Below, in pieces: positions 1 through 6,824 of a DNA stretch of 45,208 nt. The DNA is from Zestosphaera sp. Lineage in GTDB: Archaea; Thermoproteota; Thermoprotei_A; Sulfolobales; NBVN01. The stretch lies in assembly GCA_038843015.1 (NCBI GenBank), contig JAWBSH010000010.1, positions 1 to 45,208 of the forward strand, read 5' to 3'. The notes beneath the pieces were generated by a model. That model was not told the origin of the DNA. It saw only the letters and a list, made by a program, of their open reading frames with translations, and did no database searches. The translations under genes and the position numbers were made by a program. The first letter of the stretch is position 1; every line of letters starts with the position of its first letter.

Positions 1-725
1 CCTATATACATGTCGTCTTGTATTACGTTAAACTCCCATAAACCAACCTTAAGTAGCACGTCTTTCTTGTACAGAGTTCCACTACCTAAAGGGAAAACCA
101 TGAGACCGAGGTTGTGCCTACTCTTGTATAGCGTGTCTACCACATACTTCATACTGTACGTCAGGGAGACACCGAGCTTCGTCTTTCTGTAAGTATAGCC
201 TAACCATCTAGCTACACACGCATCATACCCCAACTCAATACACGAGATTAGTTTAGGTATGGTGTCTTCATGCAATCTTGAGTCAGCATCTAAGAAAAGA
301 ATCAAGTCATGTCTAGAATTAAGAACCCCATAATTTAGGGCGGCGGCCCTGCCTTTAGGTCCTTCGGTTCTCACAACGAACTTGAAATTATTGAGTCCTA
401 GTTTTGAGGCATATTCTTCAGAAACTCTCTTAAGTTCTAATCCTGTTTCGGGAGGGTCATCACATATAATCAAGACTTCATACTCGCGGTTCAGAGTACT
501 TAAGCCCTTACTTAGATTGTCTATCAATTCAAGTATTAGGTGTTCCGGCTCATTCTTCACAGGCACTACCACACTGACGCCAGAATTTAGGAGACTACTA
601 CTCACCCGTACTTCTTTCTTCCTATTCTCTTCGCCAAGAAAGTACATGACGCTGTGAATAAACATTACTAAAATACTCGGCATTATTAGGAAGACATAAA
701 TCAGCAGCCTGATTATCTCGTTCAT
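1..725 (-). CDS. Glycosyltransferase family 2, C-terminus cut by window edge
   Basis: The frame is open from ATG at 725 to the window edge, about 241 residues. An N-terminal hydrophobic stretch (residues about 5-27) suggests a membrane anchor. It is followed by a GT-A fold: 'VSVVVPVKNEPEHL' (about 50-63), 'LFLDADS' with the DxD metal and nucleotide-sugar site (about 148-154), and 'VIQDDMY' near the edge, which matches the conserved acidic motif before the catalytic base in processive GT2 enzymes. It probably transfers a sugar from an activated donor to a lipid or polymer at the inner membrane face. Donor and acceptor cannot be told. The gene is divergent from the small HTH gene at 892. A TATA-like box lies at 762-772, giving a short leader. 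Confidence 0.85.
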   Translation of the reverse strand, partial: MNEIIRLLIYVFLIMPSILVMFIHSVMYFLGEENRKKEVRVSSSLLNSGVSVVVPVKNEPEHLILELIDNLSKGLSTLNREYEVLIICDDPPETGLELKRVSEEYASKLGLNNFKFVVRTEGPKGRAAALNYGVLNSRHDLILFLDADSRLHEDTIPKLISCIELGYDACVARWLGYTYRKTKLGVSLTYSMKYVVDTLYKSRHNLGLMVFPLGSGTLYKKDVLLKVGLWEFNVIQDDMYI

Positions 726-761
726 TGTTACTCCCTACACTAAACATAATACTAAGAGGTA

Positions 762-772
762 GACTTTAATAA
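762..772 (-). promoter_or_regulatory. TATA-like box of the glycosyltransferase gene
   Basis: On the minus strand the box reads TTATTAAAGTC. Its centre lies about 43 nt before the ATG at 725, so transcription should start near 742 and leave a leader of about 17 nt. Confidence 0.45.
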
Positions 773-841
773 CGTTTAATACCTAATAACTTAGGTAAGA
801 CGCGTAAGATTAGAGCAGGATTGAGAGACTTAAAGCATGAA

Positions 842-851
842 AACTTTTATA
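842..851 (+). promoter_or_regulatory. TATA-like box of the small HTH gene
   Basis: AACTTTTATA lies about 45 nt before TTG 892. The predicted transcription start near 872 leaves a leader holding the AAGGTG ribosome binding site at 878-883. Confidence 0.5.
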
Positions 852-891
852 GTCTTTTGTTTAAGTAAAACTTAGACAAGGTGTGACACTC

Positions 892-1164
892 TTGACTCAT
901 CTGGATGATGTAGTTGAGTGGTTAAAGACTTACGGCTCTTCTTTTGTGAACGCCAGGAAGATCTCGAGAAAATTCAACGTGAATAGTAAGGTAGCAGCAC
1001 ACATACTAAAACAACTCAAGATTAGAGGTTATGTAGTACTTTATAAGAGGAGGAGAGGCAGATTCAATATATACAAGATAAATAAGAGCAGGTTAAACAA
1101 CAAAATAAAAAGCTCTAAGGAAGTAAATGTTTTAGTTAAGTCTAAGCAGTTTTTACAGGGCTGA
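892..1164 (+). CDS. Small winged-helix DNA-binding protein
   Basis: This is a basic protein of about 90 residues. Residues about 5-60 have the pattern of a winged helix: helix 'LDDVVEWLKTYG', helix-turn-helix 'NARKISRKFNVNSKVAAHILKQLKIRG' and a strand 'YVVLYKRRRGRFNIYKI', then a lysine-rich tail. It is likely a transcription factor or a nucleic-acid-binding accessory protein; the target is not visible. I chose TTG 892 because AAGGTG at 878-883 fits the spacing seen across the window. An in-frame GTG at 883 overlaps that site and would add three residues. It could also be a divergent ribosomal S25e-like protein, but the typical lysine-rich N-terminus of that family is missing. Confidence 0.65.
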   Translation: MTHLDDVVEWLKTYGSSFVNARKISRKFNVNSKVAAHILKQLKIRGYVVLYKRRRGRFNIYKINKSRLNNKIKSSKEVNVLVKSKQFLQG

Positions 1165-1272
1165 CAGTGCTAAGGTCCCTATCTTTAAGTGATGAAGTAT
1201 TTAAGAAGATGCAAGCTCTGCTTACTTAAGTTTAGAGATGAGCTAGTTTCTTAGTAGGTGGTGGCTTTAGTC

Positions 1273-2190
1273 GTGAGCCAGAAACCGGAGCTTATTGAAG
1301 GCGACATGATTAGACTTCATGATAATAGTTTATGGGTTGTAAAAGGTTGTTATCACCCGCCCGAAGGTATAGTTGCGGTTCTTAGATTATTTGAAGGTAA
1401 GAAAATTAAGAGATTAAGTGATGCTTACGTCATCATGTCGAGATACTACAAACATTACATGAGGTTTATTCCAGAACTTGGAAAAATCGTTCCCGTAATT
1501 CCTCACTATGCAGTGTCTGATTATTTAAGGTCCCTAGCAATGACTAGAGAGTTATGTGAAGGTCTAAGCTACCTACATGACGTAGCACTCAATCTAATAA
1601 AATTACTATCTAGTCAGGGTATTGAGTGCGGCTTAAGCGGTAGCCTACTCGGTGGTTACTACACTCAAGACTCAGATATAGACCTGATTTGCGTGGAGCA
1701 GTCAGTTAATAGTTATGAGATCCTGAAAAATTTGATGAAGTCTAAAATCACGGAACATCTCTCACCAGGTGATGCTTTAGAGGAAATCTCGTCAGTAGGT
1801 GAGCTAGTCCCAAGAAATTATCACGTGAGGTTCCTACAACGTAAGCTTACTCAGGGGAAGTTTAAGGGGGTTAAATATACTCTCAGGATTCTTGATTGCA
1901 GTGCAGAGGAAGAGTTTTTAGGTCCTTATGACGTAACTCTTGAAGATCAAGTAGTAATTAAGTTAGATAGTAGCTCTTATAAAACACCTGCCGTATACGA
2001 AGCAAGCATTTTAAGACCCCAGTTAATCCGAGGAGTGAGGACTTACCTCATCTCTTACAGAGCTAGACTAACAGAGTTACATAAAGGAACCTTAATAGTG
2101 GGTAGGGGTTTAATTCACTTAAGACTTGATGACGGATTAGCTGTCATAGACTTCGACGCACCAAATTCTTTCTTGGAACACATTAGCTAG
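1273..2190 (+). CDS. Predicted nucleotidyltransferase (archaeal COG1665-like)
   Basis: About 305 residues. The central part has a pol-beta type nucleotidyltransferase motif: 'GLSGSLLGGYYTQDSDIDLI', with a GS dipeptide and a DxD pair that would bind metal and NTP. The flanks (residues about 1-100 and 190-305) resemble no domain I can name. I believe this is the archaeal family of predicted nucleotidyltransferases grouped as COG1665, whose substrate is unknown. In-frame GTG codons at 1258 and 1261 sit in or next to the AGGTGGTGG ribosome binding site, so I place the start at GTG 1273. The gene lies 108 nt behind the small HTH gene and may be cotranscribed with it. Confidence 0.7.
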   Translation: MSQKPELIEGDMIRLHDNSLWVVKGCYHPPEGIVAVLRLFEGKKIKRLSDAYVIMSRYYKHYMRFIPELGKIVPVIPHYAVSDYLRSLAMTRELCEGLSYLHDVALNLIKLLSSQGIECGLSGSLLGGYYTQDSDIDLICVEQSVNSYEILKNLMKSKITEHLSPGDALEEISSVGELVPRNYHVRFLQRKLTQGKFKGVKYTLRILDCSAEEEFLGPYDVTLEDQVVIKLDSSSYKTPAVYEASILRPQLIRGVRTYLISYRARLTELHKGTLIVGRGLIHLRLDDGLAVIDFDAPNSFLEHIS

Positions 2191-2203
2191 GGTACTGTTA
2201 GTG

Positions 2204-2234
2204 TGACCTCAACAATATTATATAGTTGAGGTCA
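2204..2234. promoter_or_regulatory. Perfect 10-bp inverted repeat around a TATA box
   Basis: TGACCTCAAC (2204-2213) and GTTGAGGTCA (2225-2234) are exact inverted copies separated by 11 nt, AATATTATATA, which contains a good TATA box. It sits about 50 nt before the start of the gene at 2277. The arms flank the TATA element, so a dimeric repressor bound here would block TBP. As RNA the same sequence would fold into a hairpin and could instead end transcription of the upstream gene. Confidence 0.5.
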
Positions 2235-2276
2235 ATATATCTAATCAATGGATATGAGAGCAGTTAGGTGGTCTGG

Positions 2277-3005
2277 TTGAATGCGAAAAGGAGGAGAGTG
2301 AAGGCGTATGTCAACGCATTAAGTGATTTAATAAGTAGCGATAATCCTAGTAGAGAACTGGCGATTCAGCTAGTTAAGAAGTATCTAGAGAGTGTTAATG
2401 TAGAGCCTTTCAGAGGCGCTTCAAAACCTGAAGATATATACGAGAAAGAAATGATTAGCCTTTACGTAATAGCTACTAGAGGACTAGGAATAAACAATGA
2501 GTTTAGAGAACTGATGAGTAAGGTTTTTAATAAGGAGCTAACGTATGAGGACACTTACTTACTACTCTCTCGAGACACGCCTCCAGAGATTATACGAGAA
2601 GAGATCCGAGCACTTGTGGGTAATATTGACGAGTCCTACATCACGAGAGTTTTAAGATACGCTTTAATACTTTACCACCTGGACTTTGAGTCTTTCGAGA
2701 ACGTGATAAGAGTCTTGAAGAAGGCTTACCAGGCCTTCCCAGAATTTAGTGACGCTGTAAGGAGGTTTACTAAATTCGTTATCTCGGTTAAGCTTGCTGA
2801 AGAGATAAGTCAAGGAATAATAAAGAATAAGATCGAGAAAGAGATAAGGAAGCAATTAATTTCTTTAGAGATAGGACTACCTAAGTCTACTCCCTCAGAC
2901 GATTACGTGATGAAGGTAGCTAAAGTCACGTATGAGATAAGCGATACTCTTCTCTCAAAAATTTTCGAGCAAACTCAACCTCAGAACAACAAGACTAGCG
3001 ACTGA
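2277..3005 (+). CDS. Conserved archaeal protein of unknown function (DUF2192-like)
   Basis: About 242 residues, mostly helical, no transmembrane segment, no obvious catalytic motif. The stretch 'KPEDIYEKEMISLYVIATRGLGI' (about 60-85) reminds me of the crenarchaeal DUF2192 family, which has similar length. This assignment is from memory and moderately sure. The C-terminal third is rich in Lys/Glu helices. TTG 2277 is taken as the start because AGGTG lies at 2266-2270 with 6 nt spacing; an in-frame GTG at 2268 overlaps that site. Its promoter holds the inverted repeat at 2204-2234. Confidence 0.6.
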   Translation: MNAKRRRVKAYVNALSDLISSDNPSRELAIQLVKKYLESVNVEPFRGASKPEDIYEKEMISLYVIATRGLGINNEFRELMSKVFNKELTYEDTYLLLSRDTPPEIIREEIRALVGNIDESYITRVLRYALILYHLDFESFENVIRVLKKAYQAFPEFSDAVRRFTKFVISVKLAEEISQGIIKNKIEKEIRKQLISLEIGLPKSTPSDDYVMKVAKVTYEISDTLLSKIFEQTQPQNNKTSD

Positions 3006-3189
3006 AAAGTTAATCTAGAATTTCTCAGAAGTCTAGAGCCTCACTAAAAGCAGAGTCTGTTCTAGACTGAGCAAGCTCTTTAGAGCGTTAACATACTGAA
3101 TTACAACTGAAAGTCTCGTCTCTTTATGGTGGAGGTGGTGTGGTAGGGTTCGTAAGCTCTTAAGCTCTATATCTTTCAGTATGTATATT

Positions 3190-3280
3190 TTGGTGGGTAG
3201 CATATTCCCGAGCTCCGCACTATGTGGGGTAGGGGGTAAAGCGCTTGAAACCGGGCGCAGGACTGAGCCCGGCTCCCACC
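3190..3280 (+). other. GC-rich structured region, candidate noncoding RNA
   Basis: The stretch between two genes (3006-3291) contains a block clearly richer in GC than its surroundings. Complementary segments are GGTGGG (3192-3197) with CCCACC (3275-3280), a CCGGGC/GCCCGG hairpin (3251-3256 and 3267-3272), and a weak stem around 3213-3229. Together they can be drawn as a cloverleaf, but no TTC(G/A)A T-loop and no G18G19-like D-loop is present, so I do not call a tRNA. A TATA-like ATGTATATTTT lies at 3181-3191. The strand is uncertain. Earlier in the gap, GCTCTTTAGAGC (3075-3086) is a short hairpin behind the gene ending at 3005. Confidence 0.3.
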
Positions 3281-3291
3281 GAGGAGGTCAG

Positions 3292-3552
3292 TTACCTGTA
3301 GACTTCAGATATCGCTTTTCTAACCTCGGGGGGCAGAGTCTCATACTCTACTTCAGTATCTTTAACTTCCTTAAAATCACTTAACTCTAGCAAATTCCAC
3401 TCTTTTTCTTCCTCGCCGACAGAATATGAACCTTTAAGTGTTTTATGTACTACTATAAAGCTCTTCCCGTCAGGAGTCCTATAATGCTCTACAACAATTC
3501 TCTCCCTACCCTTCTTAACGTGATATACTGACTGCCTCTGAGCCTTCAGCAC
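3292..3552 (-). CDS. Small hypothetical protein
   Basis: 86 residues, highly charged, no membrane segment or known motif. It looks like a small alpha/beta protein: alternating strands 'RIVVEHYRTPDGKSFIVVHKTLKGSYSV' (about 17-45) and an acidic C-terminus ending in 'PPEVRKAISEVYR'. The GTG start at 3552 is preceded by GGTGTT about 6 nt away, and a TATA-like box overlaps 3584-3593, so expression is plausible. It is divergent from the radical SAM gene at 3671. Function unknown. Confidence 0.55.
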   Translation of the reverse strand: MLKAQRQSVYHVKKGRERIVVEHYRTPDGKSFIVVHKTLKGSYSVGEEEKEWNLLELSDFKEVKDTEVEYETLPPEVRKAISEVYR

Positions 3553-3583
3553 CAGCTAACACCAACATTAGAGTTCATGCCAG

Positions 3584-3609
3584 GTATTTAAGCATTTGAT
3601 CTAATGCTT
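3584..3609. promoter_or_regulatory. Divergent promoter with a 7-bp inverted repeat
   Basis: The minus-strand TATA-like CTTAAATACC (3584-3593) overlaps the inverted repeat AAGCATT (3590-3596) / AATGCTT (3603-3609) with a 6-nt spacer. The site lies between the small gene at 3552 and the radical SAM gene at 3671 and could be an operator for one or both. Confidence 0.35.
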
Positions 3610-3670
3610 TAGTAAAGGATATTATTTTTGTAGACTTGCTTTACTTGACGCGAGTTTGGTGGTTCAAGAG

Positions 3671-4825
3671 ATGGGTAAGTGCTTAGCGTGTGGAAGAGAA
3701 GCTAACACTATCAGCTCATCTCTCTCTATTTGTGGAGAGTGTTTAAAGAGCTTAAGTAAGGTTCCGGAGTTTAGTAAATCTAGGCGTGTGAAGTTTAGGA
3801 GTAGTTTGGGGCTTCCAGTATTTCCTCCAGTCGTGAGTGAAGAAGGTGGTTTCAGGCAGTGTAGTATATGCGTTAACGAGTGTCAGTTAAGGGAAGGCGA
3901 TGTAGGTTTTTGTGGTTTGTGGACAAACATAGGAGGCTTAATGAAGTTCAGGCTAGGTCTAGATAAAGCACTAGGTTTATGGTATCTTGACCCACACCCA
4001 ACAAACTGTGTTGCAGCACCTGTATGTCCAGCCAACACCAGCAGAGGGTACCCTGAATACACAAAAACACCAGGTGTTGAGGTAGGCTACTATAACTTAG
4101 CAGTCTTCTTCGGCGGTTGCTCACTAGATTGTTTATTCTGCCAGAATTACGAACACAAAGAACTCGTGTCAGAAAGTATTAGAGGGAAAAGTAAGAGATT
4201 CTTCGCTGTTAAGGACCTTATTGAGAGAGCATTAAGTCCTGTAGTGACTTGTGTCTGTTACTTTGGTGGCGATCCAGGACCTCACTCGCCTCATGCCATA
4301 GCGGCGTCCAGAGAAATACTCAGAAACTCTGAAGAGCAAATCAAGAGGATATGTTGGGAGACTAACGGTCTTCAGAACCCGGCTATCATGCGTGAGATGG
4401 CTAAATTAAGTCTCGAGTCTGGCGGGATAGTCAAGATAGATTGGAAAGCCTGGAGTCCCGTAATTTACGAGGCGCTCACAGGAGTTAACGGGGTTAAAGC
4501 CGTTGAGAGGCTAAAACATAATGTTCGACTAATTAGCGAGTTGAGAAGTTCTAGGAGAGAGCCCCCACTCTTAGTAGTAAGCACTCTCTTAGTTCCAGGA
4601 TATGTTGACCTATATGAGGTAGAGGGAATAGCTACGTACATAGCTAGTGTAGACCCTGACACGCCCTACGTCTTACTAGCGTTCCATCCAACACACCTAA
4701 TGAGAGACCTACCCACCACCAGTTACGACCATGCTCTCAAAGCGCTAAGAATCGCTCGAAGCTCAGGACTGAAAGAAGTATACATAGGTAATGAGTGGTT
4801 ATTATCAAACTCGTACCTCGTATGA
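3671..4825 (+). CDS. Radical SAM protein, AmmeMemoRadiSam / PflA-activase-like
   Basis: About 384 residues. The N-terminus has a zinc-finger-like set of cysteines (CLAC near residue 4 and CGEC near residue 22). Then 'CSICVNECQLREGDVGFCG' (about 63-81) matches the cysteine-rich leader of AmmeMemoRadiSam radical SAM proteins. The cluster motif 'GGCSLDCLFCQNYE' gives CxxxCxxC for the SAM-bound 4Fe-4S centre (about 150-163). 'YFGGDPGPH' is the expected glycine-rich SAM-binding region. The target of the radical chemistry is unknown, and the usual Memo and AMMECR1 partners are not in this window. I chose ATG 3671 with GGTG at 3658-3661; TTG 3656 would place the start before that site. Confidence 0.75.
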   Translation: MGKCLACGREANTISSSLSICGECLKSLSKVPEFSKSRRVKFRSSLGLPVFPPVVSEEGGFRQCSICVNECQLREGDVGFCGLWTNIGGLMKFRLGLDKALGLWYLDPHPTNCVAAPVCPANTSRGYPEYTKTPGVEVGYYNLAVFFGGCSLDCLFCQNYEHKELVSESIRGKSKRFFAVKDLIERALSPVVTCVCYFGGDPGPHSPHAIAASREILRNSEEQIKRICWETNGLQNPAIMREMAKLSLESGGIVKIDWKAWSPVIYEALTGVNGVKAVERLKHNVRLISELRSSRREPPLLVVSTLLVPGYVDLYEVEGIATYIASVDPDTPYVLLAFHPTHLMRDLPTTSYDHALKALRIARSSGLKEVYIGNEWLLSNSYLV

Positions 4826-5248
4826 CGAGCCGACCTGTTTGTTCTCACTTAGTCACTACGTATAGACACTTCAGAGCCGTCATGAATTATGAGTACATTG
4901 ATGTAGTGTCTTGAATAATCGTTGAGCTTGATAACGTTAGACTGCCTGTAGGTTGTTTTTGTTGTTTCTATGGATTCCGAGAATTAATTACATAGTATAG
5001 TGTTTGAGTGTTTTGGAGCCTGTGAGCTGATGAGTCGTTGGCGAGGGACGAGGCTCTGTAAACCGCTCTTAGCTGATAGCTCTTGAGAACACAGTAGCTC
5101 CCTAGAGCTGCAGGCGGGAATAACCAGAGATAAACACAACCAAAATAACTAAAATAGCCTAGCTAATGGGCACAGGCAACCACCTCTCTCAACACCTGGT
5201 TTAGTTATGTTTTTAATACTCTAGTGTTTTTATGGTGTGGGTGCTGAG
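4826..5248. other. Gene-poor stretch of about 420 bp
   Basis: No open frame of convincing length on either strand. It contains a weak C/D box sRNA-like segment at 5024-5082: closing bases GAGC (5024-5027) and GCTC (5079-5082), a C-like TGATGA (5028-5033) and a D box CTGA (5073-5076). The inner D'/C' boxes are poor. A TATA-like TTTTTAATA at 5209-5217 serves the next gene. The 3' part is A-rich without visible repeats. Confidence 0.4.
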
Positions 5249-6112
5249 TTGAGCAGGAGAGGCTCTGTCTCTGTTCTTGCTTACCTCATGTTTTTATGTA
5301 TTATTATTCATTACATGTCAGCGACTCCAGCGGTAAATGCTCAGACGCAAGTTCTCGATAAGTTATTAACTATAAGCAACAACGACTTAATACTAGTCTA
5401 CAATATAACTAGAACTCTCGAAGTAGTCAACGTTAGTAGCATGCCAATGAGTTATAGTGTAAAGCAGGAATACATGATTAGAGTTAAGGTAGTCAACGAC
5501 ACTCACGTATTCGTCCAGGGATTCAGATTCCCTGAGTCAGAAATATACTTAACACTCAGCAGTTCTAATTGGGTAGGTATAGGAGGACTTATTTACTGGA
5601 TCCTCAGCAACTACACAGACTTCCTAGCAAAGAATATCTTGCCCGAGTATAACACTACTATAAATAAGAGACTTGCAACCGATTTCATGAATTCTGTGTT
5701 TGTTTTGCCTATACTAAGCGGGGAGGCTTCAGGTACTTGCACGAACATCCCGATAGGCGGCGCTTACATAAGCGGCTTTAAAGCAGTGATTTCTACGAGC
5801 TTAGGTAGCGGCAACGCCTATTACGACTGCAAGTACGGGATCCTTTTTAAAGCATACATAACCAAAACGATTCACCAGAGTTCAGTAAACACTACACACT
5901 TAATTAAAGACTCAGTAAATCTAGAACTTCACAGAGCCAACACAGAAATACTAAACGAGATAGTTATTAAGGAGCGTGTTTGGAGCCTCTATGACATCTT
6001 AATTTACGTAGTTCCCGCGACTTCTGTAGCGGTAGCTACAACTGCAGTCCTCATTTATGTATTAAAGATTAGGAGAAAGCCTATAGTAAGTGACCAGTCG
6101 GCTAGCAGGTGA
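5249..6112 (+). CDS. Secreted, C-terminally membrane-anchored protein of unknown function
   Basis: About 287 residues. The N-terminus is a clear signal peptide (hydrophobic core about residues 8-23, ending 'AVNA' before 'QTQ'). The outer domain of about 220 residues has several N-x-S/T glycosylation sequons and two cysteines (in 'GTCTN' and 'YYDCKY') that could form a disulfide. Near the C-terminus 'ILIYVVPATSVAVATTAVLIYVL' is a transmembrane anchor followed by the basic cytoplasmic tail 'KIRRKP'. It should stand on the cell surface. TTG 5249 fits a GGGTG site 5 nt upstream and gives the cleanest signal peptide; GTG 5237 in the same frame is the alternative and would be nearly leaderless. No family recognised. 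The gene's stop codon overlaps the ribosome binding site of endonuclease III. Confidence 0.65.
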   Translation: MSRRGSVSVLAYLMFLCIIIHYMSATPAVNAQTQVLDKLLTISNNDLILVYNITRTLEVVNVSSMPMSYSVKQEYMIRVKVVNDTHVFVQGFRFPESEIYLTLSSSNWVGIGGLIYWILSNYTDFLAKNILPEYNTTINKRLATDFMNSVFVLPILSGEASGTCTNIPIGGAYISGFKAVISTSLGSGNAYYDCKYGILFKAYITKTIHQSSVNTTHLIKDSVNLELHRANTEILNEIVIKERVWSLYDILIYVVPATSVAVATTAVLIYVLKIRRKPIVSDQSASR

Positions 6113-6118
6113 TTACAT

Positions 6119-6796
6119 CTGAAGAACTTAAGTCTAATAGTAGACAAGCTGATTGCTAAGTATTCAAGCATGTTAGAAGATGACTCGTTTATCCCAACTA
6201 AAGCTAGGAAAGCTTCTTTAAGCCCTCTAGAATCCTTAATAGGAATAATACTCTCACAAAACTCTACAGATAAGAACGCGTGGAAAGCTCTTGAGAATCT
6301 GATTAAGTATTATGGTGGTAGAGTTACTGCAGAAAAAATAAGTAGTACTGACTTGAGAGTCTTGGAGTCGCTGATAAAGCCAGCAGGCATTTACAGGTCT
6401 AAAGCTAGAGCTATTAAAAACCTTGTGTTAGTCTTGAGGGAAGAAGAATTAACTTCTCTAGACGCTAGTAAGTTAAAAGAAAAACTAGCTCTCGTACGTG
6501 GTGTAGGGCCGAAAACCATAGATGTCTTCTTGGCTAGCGTGCGCGGCGTGCCCACCTTCCCTATAGACACGCACATCAGGAGAATCCTCTACAGGCTTGG
6601 AGTGATAGATAAGAGGATTGAAAAGTATGAGAAGATTAGGTCTGTGGTAATGAGTCAAGTACCGCCAGATAAGCTCCTGACGACTCACTACGTGTTAATA
6701 ATTCACGGAAGGACTACATGTAAGGCTAGAAAACCGCGGTGTGCTGAATGCCCAGTAGAAGACTTGTGTGAGAAGAGAGGAGTTAGTTTCTGTTGA
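6119..6796 (+). CDS. nth: Endonuclease III (HhH-GPD, 4Fe-4S), probable CTG start
   Basis: A DNA glycosylase/AP lyase that removes oxidised pyrimidines in base excision repair. 'LVRGVGPKTIDVFL' is the helix-hairpin-helix with the catalytic lysine. 'TFPIDTHIRRIL' carries the conserved aspartate. The C-terminus has the cluster pattern Cx6Cx2Cx5C ('CKARKPRCAECPVEDLC'). The first ATG in frame is 6170, but the 17 upstream codons encode a typical N-terminal helix of this family ('LSLIVDKLIAKYSS'), and a perfect AGGTGATT site at 6107-6114 stands 7 nt before CTG 6119. No ATG, GTG or TTG lies between. I therefore extend the gene to CTG. The site overlaps the stop codon (6110-6112) of the preceding gene, which points to translational coupling. 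Function is certain, the start less so. Confidence 0.88.
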   Translation: MKNLSLIVDKLIAKYSSMLEDDSFIPTKARKASLSPLESLIGIILSQNSTDKNAWKALENLIKYYGGRVTAEKISSTDLRVLESLIKPAGIYRSKARAIKNLVLVLREEELTSLDASKLKEKLALVRGVGPKTIDVFLASVRGVPTFPIDTHIRRILYRLGVIDKRIEKYEKIRSVVMSQVPPDKLLTTHYVLIIHGRTTCKARKPRCAECPVEDLCEKRGVSFC

Positions 6797-6824
6797 AGAA
6801 TAGCGCTACTGCCGCGGTCTTCTC

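Noticed and set aside
1188-1254. C/D box sRNA or a 20-residue ORF
   Set aside because: GTGATGA matches a C box but no D box follows within 55 nt. The short frame from ATG to TAG at 1252-1254 contains CxxC but has no clear ribosome binding site and no comparative support.
3190-3280. tRNA gene
   Set aside because: A cloverleaf can be drawn, but the T-loop consensus TTC(G/A)A, the D-loop GG and a U before the anticodon are all missing.
5024-5082. Second C/D box sRNA
   Set aside because: Outer C (CTGATGA) and D boxes are 50 nt apart and flanked by GAGC/GCTC, but the purine of the C box is missing and no acceptable D' or C' box is seen. Kept only as a weak mention.
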